NCBI GenBank assembly: GCA_944472135.2
Contig: OX235262.1
Coordinates: forward strand, 82,806,903-82,870,902
Direction: 5' to 3'
DNA: 64,000 bases
Source of the DNA: Trichobilharzia regenti
Taxonomy: Eukaryota; Platyhelminthes; Trematoda; Strigeidida; Schistosomatidae
Below, piece after piece: positions 46,124 through 57,529 of the stretch (the first letter of the stretch is position 1; the number at the start of each line of letters is the position of its first letter). The position numbers and the translations under genes were made by a program. The notes under the pieces are model-generated. The model was not told where the DNA came from and searched no databases. It was given only the letters and a program-made list of their open reading frames with translations.

Positions 46124-46280
46124 AAATTTACCTGGCGCCGGGTTCAGGGTGATCAAGAATGCTCTGACCCCGGGTGGAGGCTCACCATTGTATCTCGGTG
46201 GGTTGAAACTCTCGACGGACCCTAATTGGGTGCGCTCGGGCGTGTAGTTTTTGTCAGTGGGAAGGCCTCACGGTTCTCCC
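46124..46280 (+). ncRNA. U1 snRNA-like gene or pseudogene, about 157 nt
   Basis: The order of U1 parts is preserved. The 5' end reads AAATTTACCTGG where U1 has AUACUUACCUGG. Stem-loop I carries the loop GATCAAGAATG (U1-70K site; usual form GAUCANGAAG). Stem-loop II pairs GGCTCACC with GGTGGGTT around ATTGTATCTC (U1A site; usual form AUUGCACUCC). Stem-loop III is GACCC TAAT TGGGT-like. A T-run (GTTTTTG) sits where the Sm site belongs, and a 3' hairpin GGGAAGGCC/GGTTCTCCC closes it. Two changes fall in the 5' splice-site recognition part (positions 2 and 4), and the U1A loop is altered, so this may be a variant or pseudogene. Its 5' end joins an SM-alpha-like remnant, and an AT-SINE starts about 10 bp downstream. 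Confidence 0.7.
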
Positions 46281-46287
46281 TTTATAT

Positions 46288-46468
46288 AGGGACGTCGGTG
46301 GCACAGTGGTTAGGACTCTCACCGACCATGCACATGATCTGAAGTTCGACCCCTGCCGACGCACACCTGATATCTATGGTCGGCCTGCAAAATTTGGGCT
46401 ACCGATATCACATGCTGAAAATTTCATACTTGTACCAAAAATACGCTGTGGAATCAAGCTGTAATCCA
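46288..46468 (+). mobile_element. AT-SINE after the U1-like sequence
   Basis: acgtcggtggcacagtggtt, altered B box (gaagttcgacccctgcc), then atggtcggcctgcaaaattt and gaatcaagctgtaatcc, an A-rich tail. It lies just before the last exon. Confidence 0.8.
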
Positions 46469-46552
46469 TATAAATAAATAAAAATATTTGTTGAATGCTT
46501 TTATTTTGTTCCTTTTCATTTGCTTTTTTGTGTTTCTTTTCTTTTTTTCCAG

Positions 46553-46630
46553 CCAAATTCCGCCTATGAATGTTATGCTCACAATCTGCCAAGAACTCCA
46601 CAGTCTGGTGTTTTTCAACAAAATCATTGA
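46553..46630 (+). CDS. MITF: probable last coding exon of the bHLH-Zip gene (25 residues and stop)
   Basis: A long pyrimidine tract ending ttttttccag (to 46552) is followed by a phase 0 frame reading PNSAYECYAHNLPRTPQSGV, then FQQNH and TGA at 46628-46630. The phase matches the donor at 41661, and the acceptor is one of the best in the region. No donor lies before the stop, so this would be the terminal exon. I know no conserved motif in it, so the call rests on splice signals, phase and position only. The 4 kb that follow look like a 3' UTR. Confidence 0.55.
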   Translation, partial: PNSAYECYAHNLPRTPQSGVFQQNH

Positions 46631-49084
46631 TGAGCAGAAACATCAGCAGCCTCGGTAGTAGTACACTCTACAATTTTGTCTTATCAATTAGACAGATTGC
46701 TTCTCTGCGTTTGTGTGTGTGTGTGCACGCGTGTTTGTACGTGTGGGGTAGCAGTAGAAGTCTTTTGTTTGTTTGTTTGTTGTGTTTTGTTGTTTATTTT
46801 TCCTATTTTTCCAAAATGAATCTCCAGATTGTCTCAAAACACGTGGGTGTGGGTGGGCTGGAGTGTTATTTCTTTTTCCTTGATGAATTAAATAACACAC
46901 CTGTTCACCACCACAACCACCATCACCAGCACACACACACACATATACAAAACAACACACCTACTCAGATATATACATATATATATATATATATATACAA
47001 CTAGATTATTGTACTATCATAGTAACATTATTTTCCAATTCAGTTACTAGATGTTTCATATACACATACATATGGTATGGTATGGTATATATATATATAG
47101 ACGACATATAGTTCTTATTTTAACACGATAACAGTTATAATACTAATAATTAATGTGATAATAAAACAAATAATAATATTATTATTATTAATAAGACTAT
47201 TTTCCAGAGGTTGATTGAATTAACTGATGTTGTACTCTGCTATATATTTGTTACTTTCTACTGGATTTCTTGATACGCACACTTGCCATGTTTCCTATGT
47301 GAAGACAGAAATTTTCAAACTTATTATACGATATCCCTTATCTATACGTATATAATAATTACATTACATAACACAGGTACAGTCAAACACAGTAATATCT
47401 AAAAGATTCTATTCTAATTTCTTTTTTCTTTTTTTGCCAGCTACCTCAGATGACTTCTTTTTTGAAAGTTCAATTTTATTCCTGCCCTCCGTCTCCTCCT
47501 CGTCTTTTTCTTGGTATACACACAAAGATATATATATATATATACATATACAGATATTTGAATATTATAAATGATATCCGCTGTTTAACGGATTATTCCC
47601 ATTTTTGTGATGTCTCAAACTCTGAGTATCTGTGATTCTCAGGCGCGCCTTATTCATCATCATCATCATCATTGTGCTTCTTCTTTTTGTGAGTTTTCTT
47701 CAGGCCCCCCCCTCTCCGGCCTTCCGCCACTCATCTGTCTCATTGTCTTTCGCAAATCTATCTATCTATATGTGCACATGTGTCCACGTAAAGAGATGTG
47801 CAGTAAATCAAGATTTCACTATTGTTATAATTATTATTATTACTATTATTATCGTCAGAGTTACTTGTATTCAGTATCATCATTATTATTGCTATTTCTA
47901 TTTCAGATATAAATATGTGATTCATTCTTGTGGTGCTACTTACACACACACCCAAAACCCTTGCAACTATTCATGATCGATCACCAATTATTATTATTAT
48001 TATTATTATGACTATTCTTGATTTTCATGTCTATGCTCCTTTTTCTTCTGTCTATTTCTTCACTTCTCTTCGTCGACTTTGTCTCTGTCGAATTACTCTT
48101 TAGTGGTGGTCCACTTCTGAAAAAAAACACAGTCAACTCAACACTACCATTAGGATCTATGATTTAGAAAATATTAGTTGATATATATATATGTATTTTA
48201 TTTTGGTTTTGTTTTTTGGAGGGGGCGGAGCGGATGAGTTATGTTTAATCAGTTTGATCCTTTGTGTGTGTGTGTATGTGAGTTTACCCTTGGCATTTTG
48301 TTTTTCCTTTTTTCTCTCTCATGTTCTCTCATGTTTTGGACTATCATTTCTTTGTCCTGTTTCTATATTTCCCACTGTTCACCTTAGTTCTTTGTTGTTG
48401 TTGTTATTGTTGTTGTTTTTGTTGCATTGAAGAAGAGTTGAACAGTGGAACGCTCCCCACCCGCGCCTTCCCTTACTCGCATTATCTGTGAAATTGCATA
48501 TTTCAATACTTCTATACATATATATACATAAGAGAAATAATAAAATAATGGTTGCTATCCTCCCATCCATCCCATTCCTTTTCGCATTCATCAGTCGTTG
48601 CCTTATTCACCTTTTTAAAAAAGTATAAAATATACAATAACTGTTTTTGTTTGTCTCGTCAGTTAGTCTCTTATCATTTTGTGTGTGTGTGTGCGTGTGT
48701 GTGTGCTTACGTACTTACGCGTGTCGTGGCACTCCAACATTTTTGCGTTTTATTGTTATTTTTTTTGTTTGTGCTGATTCCCATTTTTCTATGTTATTAC
48801 TGAACAACTTTAGATTATATACAAATATATAAATAAATAAATATGTATTTATTGTAAGTGGTAGAATTAAATTAAAGTGTGCAGATTGTCATACAGACAC
48901 CAGATCTAGATCAGTCATATGTAGGTTTGTGTACGTGCAGGCGTGTCGGTGATTACACACCAACTGGCACGTTGAACACAACAACTCTGTGTTATCTTGC
49001 CCCGGCTGCTTTTTTGTTTGTTAATGTTTCCCTTCCCATTCTCATCCTGACTGACACCCATTTTGATAGGCATTATATATATGC

Positions 49085-49139
<55 letters not shown>

Positions 49140-49334
49140 GAGATGTGAGATTTGGTTTTATATATTTCGTTTATTTTCTTTGCTTTGCCTGTTCCACCTT
49201 TATATATACACGTTATTTGTTTACAGTTTGTCGTAATTCATTCAAGTATATTTGAAAAGAGAAAAATTAGTGTTACCAGGATATACATATATGCATACAT
49301 AGTGCTTTTGTCATTATTAATATTATTACAATTA

Positions 49335-49377
<43 letters not shown>

Positions 49378-50640
49378 TACTTACATATTCAGATACAAGA
49401 TACACAAAAGAAATATGCTTTTTTCTATTATTTTATTTTCCTTGTTATTTTCTAGTGATATATATACATGCATATATGTATAATTGTATAACATGTTGTG
49501 GTTTCTACGGGGTTATTACACTATTAAACTTGATTATTGTTTCTCATATGTTTTTTCTTTTCTTGTTTTGGTTAAGCGCCAAAAAAACCTGCTGTCGGCT
49601 TTCATTTGAGAGAGATATTGTATTACTTACTATACATGAATGTATTCTCTCTATATAGACAAAATATATATATATAGATATATACATAGTCCTTGGGTAT
49701 TATTGCACACAGTATACTATATACCAATTTCTACCACAGATTTCTTGCCATTTAGAAAAAAAGATTCAGTTTATTATTATTGTTATTATTTGTTATAATT
49801 ACTATTGTGTGTGTGGATGAGTAGCCTCTATTCTCATCAGTATCTATACATATATGCGCGTCGAAAGATTCCTCAAAACTGATAGATGGATTCTTGTCTG
49901 AAGATTTCCTAATTATTATTTCTTCTAGTATTACATAATTTTTTCTTTTGTTTTTGTGGTGATTGTGCAAATCAGATCAGACTAGACGGGATCAGATCAA
50001 ATCATAATGGAGAGTACACATATAGATATATGTAAGGCATAAAGTTTGTCGTATAGAGCTTCATAAGGTATAGAGTCAGTGTTTTTTTTGTTTATTAGTT
50101 CCTGTACATTATTGGTTATTATTCTTCTTCTTATCATTATTATTAATAGTATTACTATTAAAATTGCTATTTCTGTTGTTATTATTGTTATTAATTATTG
50201 AATGAAAGATCTAGTAGTAGAATGAGTGAGATAACAGTACCACCATCACCACCACCAACAACAATAACAATACATAAATCTACATAATTCACAGATATAT
50301 ATATATATATGTCTGTGTACTTCTGCGCACATGCTCACGCACACTCACACACACCAATACAAAACAAAACAGAATAAAAAATAACTAACTGCACACAATA
50401 TGGGAAGTTTTTGTTTTGTTTAGATTATTATTTCAGATTTACAAACAAAAGAAAAAGAAACCCCCTCCCCCCAAAAAAGAGAAAGAAAACGTCTTTATTT
50501 TTCCATGATTTTTCTCTGTGTGTGTGCGTCTGTGTGTATGTGTGTGTTCCTTAAATAATAGATTAATCAACACTTCTAATTCTAGTATGCATAATATTTT
50601 CTCACGTTTGGATATTGTATCCCGGAAATTCACTCTATGA
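46631..50640 (+). other. probable 3' UTR or downstream region, repeat-poor and rich in simple sequence
   Basis: No SINE, LINE or PLE copy is recognisable here, in contrast to the rest of the window. The sequence is T-rich with many microsatellites: TA tracts near 46972, 47524, 49086-49133, 49338-49376 and 50293; GT tracts near 46713 and 48680; ATT-type tracts near 47175, 47825 and 47990. AATAAA-like poly(A) signals occur, for example around 48830-48842. The open frames here are only microsatellite translation. I assign it to the gene because it follows the stop directly; its end is arbitrary. Confidence 0.4.
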
Positions 50641-51366
50641 TTATTGAGAGGGCATCTGAAAATTTGTCAGTGAGATTGACTTGCCGCTTGATATATGTGT
50701 GTGTGTTTGTTGTTCAGTGCTAAGGGTTGTTTTGTTTACCGGTTAAGCGGTGAAGCATTTCTTGAACCACTCTCACTTCGTTCATACAACTCCTGCAGTT
50801 GATGACCTTACTGACTAGATAGATATATTGAGTGAGGGGGAGATGTTTTGTCGCGTGTGGCAAGACAGCTGCTACAGTAGATATTTCAGCTGTGTAGAAA
50901 AAAAAGGTTGGCAGAAGAACACCTTTAGAAAAACCGAACGCGCAACATTTTATATGATTATAGCATTCATTTCAGTAGGTAATTCAAGATTATTTATAGG
51001 ACCACAGTTATGTGAGGGAATTCAAATCGTAATTGACCGCCTCCATTCTCTACATTCAACTACAGTGAAATAAAAACGCGGCAAGTTTGTTTCGCTATAT
51101 AATTTGCGTACTCACTCATTACATTAGTTGGAAAAAAGTCATTAGTTTACTGCACAGCACTTATGATGGGTTTTTATCAAGCTAAATGGAATGTTTATAT
51201 TACAGCATATTTAATATGAATCACTACTCATCTGTAAGTGTGTGTGGAGGGGGACTACAATGTATATTAGGACGCCATATACGTTACCTGTCGGTTGCAA
51301 CAGTAATGTTGTATATTTATCATACGAAATGTGTTTGCAATGTCTTTCATGTGTCTGTTTGCGTAC
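50641..51366. other. intergenic, nothing recognised
   Basis: An 81-codon frame at 50828-51073 has no motif I know. Confidence 0.35.
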
Positions 51367-52495
51367 AAGAAGTATTTAAGTACCGTGGAGACAGTTTACT
51401 GTCTGCATTAACTGAGGTACTAGGCAGCGTCTGGGAATCAGAGTAGGTCCCGTCGGATTGGCGTAAGTCACTGATTACTCCCACATACAAGAAGGGAGAC
51501 AAGTCTTCCTGTGATAATCACAGAGGGATTAGCTTGACTAATATAGTATCTAAAGTCATGGGCTCAATAATATTGCGTAGACTAAGTGGTGCTTGGGAGG
51601 CACAAACACGAGAAAACCAGACAGGCTTTAGACCAGGAAGAGGGTGTATTGATCATATCTTCGACAGATTCTAGAACATAAGCATTCTTACCGGCGTCCA
51701 ACAATCATTATATTTCTTAACCTAAAGGCGGAATTCGATTGTGTCGACCGGGGGGTACTCTGGCGATGCTGGGCTGTAAAGGGAATTCCGAGAAAATACA
51801 TTGCACTGATCAAGGCACTCTACTGGAACTCATGCAGGCAGGTGAGAGTCTACAAAGAGTTGTCATCTAAACTGGTAACAACCAATGGTGTTCGTCAGGG
51901 ATATCCACTCTCCCCATTTCTATTCAATTTCATCATAGATGTACTAATAGACTTAGTCCTAACTTACTTCAGAAACTCAGGGATTGACTTGCTACCAAGG
52001 TATAGTCTCGTTGAATTAGAACATGCAGACGATATAGTCCTTCTAGGCGAGGACGATGACAAAATGCAGTCTTCTAAACACCTTGAACTCAGATGCAATC
52101 TACGAATGTTTGGCATGCGATTCGCTTCCTCCGTCAAATGTAAGACGATGTTACAGGACTGGACTAGACTGACTCCTAGTTTAGAAATAGGGAGTGAAGT
52201 GGTAGAGCACGTTGACCGCTTCACTTATTTGGGAAATACCATCAGCCAACGCTAACGGGTTGATACCTGACGAAATCTCAGCACCGATACAGAAGGCTTG
52301 TTTCGCATATCCCAGTTTACGCCATCTCTGATGTAGGCGTGATATACAGCCGGCTGTCGACCAAAGGGCGCGTGTACTGCTCAGCGCATTTCTTCCACTT
52401 TTTTCTCTTGCTTTGTGTGCTACATGGGGTGTAGCGACTTGAATTGCTGCACATCTGTTCAAAGTTCTATGTCGAAAAACAGGCAGACAGACATA
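51367..52495 (+). mobile_element. GDMAQNR-family LINE with internal deletion
   Basis: From VFKYRGDSLLSALTEVLG through SDWRKS and DNHRGISLTNIVSKVMGS, the RT part, to the start of the post-RT region. At about 52381 it jumps to the 3' end (tttgtgtgctacatgggg, agttctatgtcgaaaaacag) with a gacagaca tail. Confidence 0.8.
51400..52255 (+). pseudogene. broken reverse transcriptase of the GDMAQNR family
   Basis: In several frames: a stop after SVWESE, then VPSDWRKSLIT, a DNHRGISLTNI part, QTGFRPGRGCIDH, a decayed motif A (LKAEFDCVDRGVLW) and, in the 51842-52255 frame, GVRQGYPLSPFLFNF (motif B), then ELEHADDIVLLGEDDDKMQ with HADD where YADD or FADD is expected, and VVEHVDRFTYLGNTIS. Stops and shifts make it inactive. 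Confidence 0.8.
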
Positions 52496-53524
52496 AATAC
52501 TTAGGCAACAACTGCGTGTTCATGGGAATAAAGATATAAATTGTACTCCGAATAGGTAGTAGTAGTAGTAGTAGTACATTTCATTTTTACATAAAGCGTA
52601 CGATAGTTTATAGTTTTCACAAGTTCAATACCGAAAAAAGCAAGAAGTTTCATAAATGACTGTATTATGCTTTCTATATCATATATGAAGTATATAGTTT
52701 AAAAAATCTTTAAATAAGTTCATTAGTGACATCTATGAAGAAGAAGAACAAGAGTACCAGCCAGGTTCAAAATATCTATCTATGTGTTTGTATAACTTCT
52801 AAATATTACCATTAAAGGTTTAGTTCTTAAATTGAATTACTTCTTTGACGTAATAATTCCATTGGAACATGATTGCCTTACAACTAATACAAATTTCATT
52901 GCAGCTGTATAGTAAGTACGAAAATCAGTTTTCAAGAATAATAATTCCTTGACGTAAGGTACAAAGTTAGCTGTAACTTATGCATATGATAGGTGCCTAT
53001 TACAGTCATATCATATACACCCTGTTGGCTTCTTTCTTGATGAACTGTATTCATTATGACAGGACATTTTCATACTAGTCTATGGTGTACGTGCAGACTG
53101 AATTTTCTCTGTAAATTTTCATTATATAGATATCATGTCAGGTGGCCTGTCATTTCGTTGCACTCTGAACTGATATTCCCTAGTTGGAAGCAATCGGTGC
53201 GAAACTATCAGCCTTGGGTTCTAGTCTTTTGACAGTCCTCAGCAAGGCGTATCTGCAACTTTTAAGGAACTTACGTCCCCTGTGCAATGTAGATCTACAT
53301 TGCCTAGTGCTCTAGTGAGACATTACCATTGAAACATTCGGAATCTAGATTGATATCCTATGGGACTGTTATGGATGCATTGATTGGACTAATAGAATGG
53401 GTCTAATTCTTCGTTTGATGTACAGTTAATTCTGTTTTATAATTCACTCACTGTTCACAGCGGCTAATTTTGTTACATATTAATGAAGTTCATTCGATGA
53501 ATGAGATTTCATTCTATTCAGATT
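52496..53524. other. intergenic, nothing recognised
   Basis: A GTA repeat near 52557-52575; no other feature supported. Confidence 0.4.
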
Positions 53525-53875
53525 TATGGAGGATTTAATCATGAGCTGACATCAGTTAGATAACCACTGGAAAACCTGGGAGTACTGGACAGCTGTTTCG
53601 TCCTAGTTTGGGACTCCTCAGCAGTACGCACCCACCGGGGTTCGAACCCAGGACCTTCTGGTTACAAGGCGAGCTCGTAGACCATTGAGCCACTGGGACC
53701 CGATCCAATGGTTCTTGAATTCTAAATTCTGCCAATTCACGACATAGCGCGACCACTTTGCAATGTCTTCTTCTATGAGTTACTGCCTCATCTTCAACCT
53801 GCTGTACCCTACTGGTCACGGCTTCCCACTAGAACCCCAGGTTAACTGCCTGAATAGGGCCAGTCGCTAGTGAGC
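53525..53875 (-). mobile_element. HH-SINE, full length with intact hammerhead
   Basis: Tail, hammerhead (53582-53627), head with B box ggttcgaacccaggacct, and upstream block to gccagtcgctagtgagcatc. The most complete copy of its subtype here. Confidence 0.88.
53582..53627 (-). ncRNA. hammerhead ribozyme in an HH-SINE, all pairings intact
   Basis: Read on the minus strand: stem I GTACTG, core CTGAGGA, stem II GTCC-CAAACTA-GGAC, GAAA, stem III CAG/CTG, TC (cleavage triplet GTC), then CAGTAC closing stem I. Every core base and helix is intact. The layout equals the SM-alpha ribozyme, with stem I and stem III changed on both sides. It lies inside the minus-strand HH-SINE at 53525-53875. Confidence 0.75.
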
Positions 53876-54139
53876 ATCAGTATAATTTTCAAGTGTTGGT
53901 TCAGATTTATTTTACAACATGGCGTATTTGATTAAATACATTTAGTGTATAGTATATATATATATATATGTATCTGAAACGAATAGGTGTGTAATATTTT
54001 TATTCTAGGTTTTTCCAGGATACAACTGTAAAATACATACATTTAACTGAAACACAAAATGACACTTTTATGCGTTACCAATGCTATTACAGTCCTATGA
54101 AGTAATTCCTTAATACTACTTCTCAAGAAAAAATATCAA

Positions 54140-54665
54140 ACATTCTCAAAATCATGGATTACTGGAAAGTTGTTTCGTCCTAGTTTTAGACTCATCGGTA
54201 GTATGTGCCCATAACACCACCAGGGTTCAAACTGAGGATATTCAGATTACGTAGCCAACCAGTTAACCATTTAGATACTGGAATGGAATCGAATAGCCAG
54301 TGAATTTTAACTCTTGTCAATTCGCAAATTTTAGTGGCACCACCAGTCAATACCGGTGCGTCGGTGGCACAGTGGTAAAATGCTCGCCAACCACGCCTCA
54401 CGTGGTCTGGGGTTCGATTTCCGGTCGACGAACTCCTTTACCTCTCTAAGCCAGTAATAAGACTGGTAAAGAGGGAAGGTTGGGCATGAGGCTAGGAAAC
54501 CCAACCCCTCTCCACTGCTGCCGAAACTTCAAGCCTGTAGCTTGAAACCCTATGTTCCACACTCGGAACGTAAAGGAATAAAAAAAAGCCGTCAGTGCTT
54601 ATCAACGAGTATTGGGATTTACTCTTGACTTGGATTGCCCCACTGGTCACGATTCTGGAATTTAA
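54140..54665 (-). mobile_element. HH-SINE split by an RT-SINE
   Basis: 54140-54356 carries the tail, hammerhead remnant (gttgtttcgtcctagtttta) and head; 54587-54665 carries the rest (gccgtcagtgcttatcaacg ... ccactggtcacgattc). Confidence 0.65.
54357..54586 (+). mobile_element. RT-SINE inside an HH-SINE
   Basis: gtgcgtcggtggcacagtgg, B box-like ggggttcgatttccgg, middle block, 3' end gaaaccctatgttccacact, A-run. Confidence 0.85.
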
Positions 54666-54974
54666 TGAATTAACACACTGTACATCATACTTTGCAATCG
54701 ATTTGTAATAAAGCACATCCGTCACTGATCGTCGTTTATTTATCTCCAGTATATTTAGTATGGAGCGAATGTTATACAGTTTTGTGAATATCACGATTCA
54801 AATCTAAGATTGTCTATGTAAGGGTTATTGATAAATATGAGAGGAAGATGTTTTGGATTGTCATCATTATGTGATGAAGGATAGTTCAGTTACTATTGCT
54901 GATAATAACAATGAAATAACAACTTTATTCTAGATATTATGTGTAAACACAATACAGAATTTGATGATGATTTT

Positions 54975-55128
54975 AGCTATAGAACCATTGAAGACCACGG
55001 AGTACTGGACAGCTTTTTCATCCTAGTTTGGGAATCGTCGGCAGTACGCACCCACTGGGATTCGAACCCAGGACCTTCCGGTTACAAGGCGAGCTCGTAT
55101 GCCATTCAGCCATATTTCAAACGGTATA
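54975..55128 (-). mobile_element. HH-SINE, tail to head
   Basis: gtactggacagctttttcat, cctagtttgggaatcgtcgg, B box gattcgaacccaggacct, then broken at the head; a plus-strand tail follows. Confidence 0.75.
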
Positions 55129-55131
55129 TTT

Positions 55132-55595
55132 CAATTCTTCTCTAACTGATATCAATCCGTGATCAACTCGTAAAAACAAAACTAACCCATACAAACCAAT
55201 CTATAGAAAAATAATCTGATGCTCGCTAGTGACTTGCTACAGCATGGAGTTTTCTGGAGTTCTAGTGAGAAGTCGTGACCAGTGAGGTCCATCCAGATGT
55301 CACGTGTGTGGATAGATGTCCCACCAACGACAATGGTTGCGAGTCGCGCTAAATCACGAATTGGTATAAGTTAGAATTCATGGTCTGGTCAATGAATCGG
55401 GTCGCAGTGGCTGAATGATATACGAGCCAGCTTGCCTTGTAACCGGAAGGTCCTGGGTTCGAACCCTGGTGGTGGGTGAGTACTGTTGATGATTCGCAAA
55501 CTAGGATGAAACAGAAGCTGTCTAGTACTCCAGTGCTGGTTTTAAATGGTTCTCTAACTGATATCAACTCGTACAAAAAGCTAACCCTTACTAAC
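55132..55595 (+). mobile_element. HH-SINE tail followed by a full HH-SINE
   Basis: A tail (tctctaactgatatcaatcc to ccatacaaaccaat) runs straight into a new head (tgatgctcgctagtgacttg), the upstream block, the tRNA-like head, a hammerhead at 55480-55528 (core TTGATGA) and another tail. Confidence 0.82.
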
Positions 55596-56129
55596 CAAAA
55601 AGGACATATCAAATGCCCAAATTGTTTTCAAACTGTTAAAAGTGAACATGATATACATAAATAATATTCAAACTTCATTTTTCTACATTATTTTTTTTTC
55701 GAATTTAACCCCATTTCATCACTTGTTCATTAATCAATATGTGAGAAGAAAATTGAGTATTCTTCACTCGTAGTAAGAATGATTAAAGTTCATCCAAATA
55801 GTAATAATAATGATAATAATAATAGATATAATTACAATAAACGCATCATTTCAAAAAAATAAAATGCATATTTAATAAACTCAAAAAAATATTCTTGTTT
55901 TTCATTGAAATGAAAAAACCAAAAAAAAAATCAAAAAAAAAGATATTAATGTTTTTGAAGTTTAAAATTTTATTGTTACGCTTGGAGAAAAGAAAAAGAG
56001 AGAAAATAGTGAATCATATTCCTTGTGATCAGCGAAATTGAATGATCAAATTATCGTAATTCATATAATTAGGCATTTAAGTTTAGCAATAAACATTTGA
56101 TCATTCTACAAATATATATATATTTTTTC
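55596..56129. other. intergenic, very AT-rich
   Basis: A-runs near 55852-55940; no feature supported. Confidence 0.4.
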
Positions 56130-56315
56130 TATAGTTTGGTTTATAAGGGTTAGTTATGTTTTTACGAGTTGATCACGGATTGATATCAGCTAGAGAAGCA
56201 TTGGAAACCAGGGAGTGCTGGGCAGCTGCTGTTTCATCCTAGCTCTTTGGGAATCATCGGTAGTATGCACCCACTGGGATTCGAACCCAGGACTTTCCGG
56301 TTACAAGGCAAGCTC

Positions 56316-56318
<3 letters not shown>
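56130..56318 (-). mobile_element. HH-SINE, tail to head
   Basis: gttgatcacggattgatatc, gggcagctgctgtttcatcc, gattcgaacccaggactttc; ends in a TA tract (56318-56361). Confidence 0.75.
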
Positions 56319-56361
<43 letters not shown>

Positions 56362-56363
<2 letters not shown>

Positions 56364-57060
56364 TTTAATTCCTAGAGGAACATAGGGCTTCAGCTGCTCG
56401 TCTCCATTACCTTCTGTTTTCTGCCAACTTTTTCACTCCGCTCCAAGTCTGACCACATGCTTTCGTCTCCCCCTCACATGACCCCCTCCAAGTTACCCTT
56501 GCACCGACGACCAACTCTCCGCTTCCCTTTCGGGTTCCACTCGAGCGATGGCTTGTCTCGTGGTCACTTGATGGTTTCCTCAGTGTATGGCCAGTCCATC
56601 TCCATTTCTTCCTGCCTATTTGTTTCACAATCGGTCCCTGGTTGGTTCGCTCCCAGAGATCTTTGTTGCTGATCTTTTCTGGCCATCTGATCTTGAGTAT
56701 TGAGCGAAGACAGCCGTTAATGACGGTCTGAAGTTTGTTTGAGATGCTCCTTATGATGCGCCAAGTCTCTGATCCGTATTTTGAGTAGCACTGACTTCAC
56801 ATTGGAGTTGAAAATCCGGATCTTAATCTGATTTTCATGCTGAGTGATGTTGACCTCCACACAGACTTAAGAGTAATGAAAGCTTGTCTTGCTTTTCCGA
56901 TTTTGGCTTTGATATCCTCGTCATACCCGCCTGTAGTTGAAACGATGCTTCCCGGGTAGGTAAAGGAGGTTGTTTCTTTCAGTTTCCTCCCATTTATGCT
57001 GACTGTCGTCTGTTGTTGGTGTTGGTGTTAGCCAGGAATCTTCATCACCTCTGTTTTACC
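56362..57060 (-). mobile_element. RTE-like element, 3' part
   Basis: The minus frame 56407-56628 reads KQIGRKKWRWTGHTLRKPSS and GARVTWRGSCEGETKACGQT, the RTE C-terminal part. The 3' end is cctttaattcctagaggaac next to the TA tract. The copy extends to the region before LLYGSETW and stops near 57060. Confidence 0.8.
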
Positions 57061-57094
57061 TATATATATAATAGGTTTTTGTAGTGATTTGGAG

Positions 57095-57400
57095 TAGTTT
57101 CAATGTAGACTTCGTCACGAATCAACATTAGTAAGAAACCACTGAAAACCAAGGAGTACTGGATAGATGTTCCTACCTAGCTTCCGACTCTTTAGCAGTA
57201 AGCACCGGCCATCTCACCACCAGGGATTGGACTTGAGACCTGTAGGTTACAAGGCTAAGCTCGCTGACCATCCAGCCACTTAAGATATAATTCAGTGACT
57301 CCTGAATTTCAACGCTTACAGTGGCGGTTTAGCGCTGCCCTTGACGAATTCCTCTGATGAGTATCCACTTACTGAAAACAAAGGTTCGTTGGGGTCCACT
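57095..57400 (-). mobile_element. HH-SINE, diverged
   Basis: tcgtcacgaatcaacattag, gtactggatagatgttccta, head with gggattggacttgagacctg, upstream block to gatgagtatccacttactg. Confidence 0.65.
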
Positions 57401-57529
57401 ATGTTAAGGGTATAATATATATATTACTGAATTCGCCAGGTATATTTCAGAGTTTCCTTAAAACGTTTCATTATTACATTTGTAATTTTCAAGTATTGGG
57501 TTTTTTGTGAGGATTTTGTTTGATTGGTT

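Noticed and set aside
48879..49658. Open frames rich in Ile-Tyr
   Set aside because: They are TA microsatellite translation.
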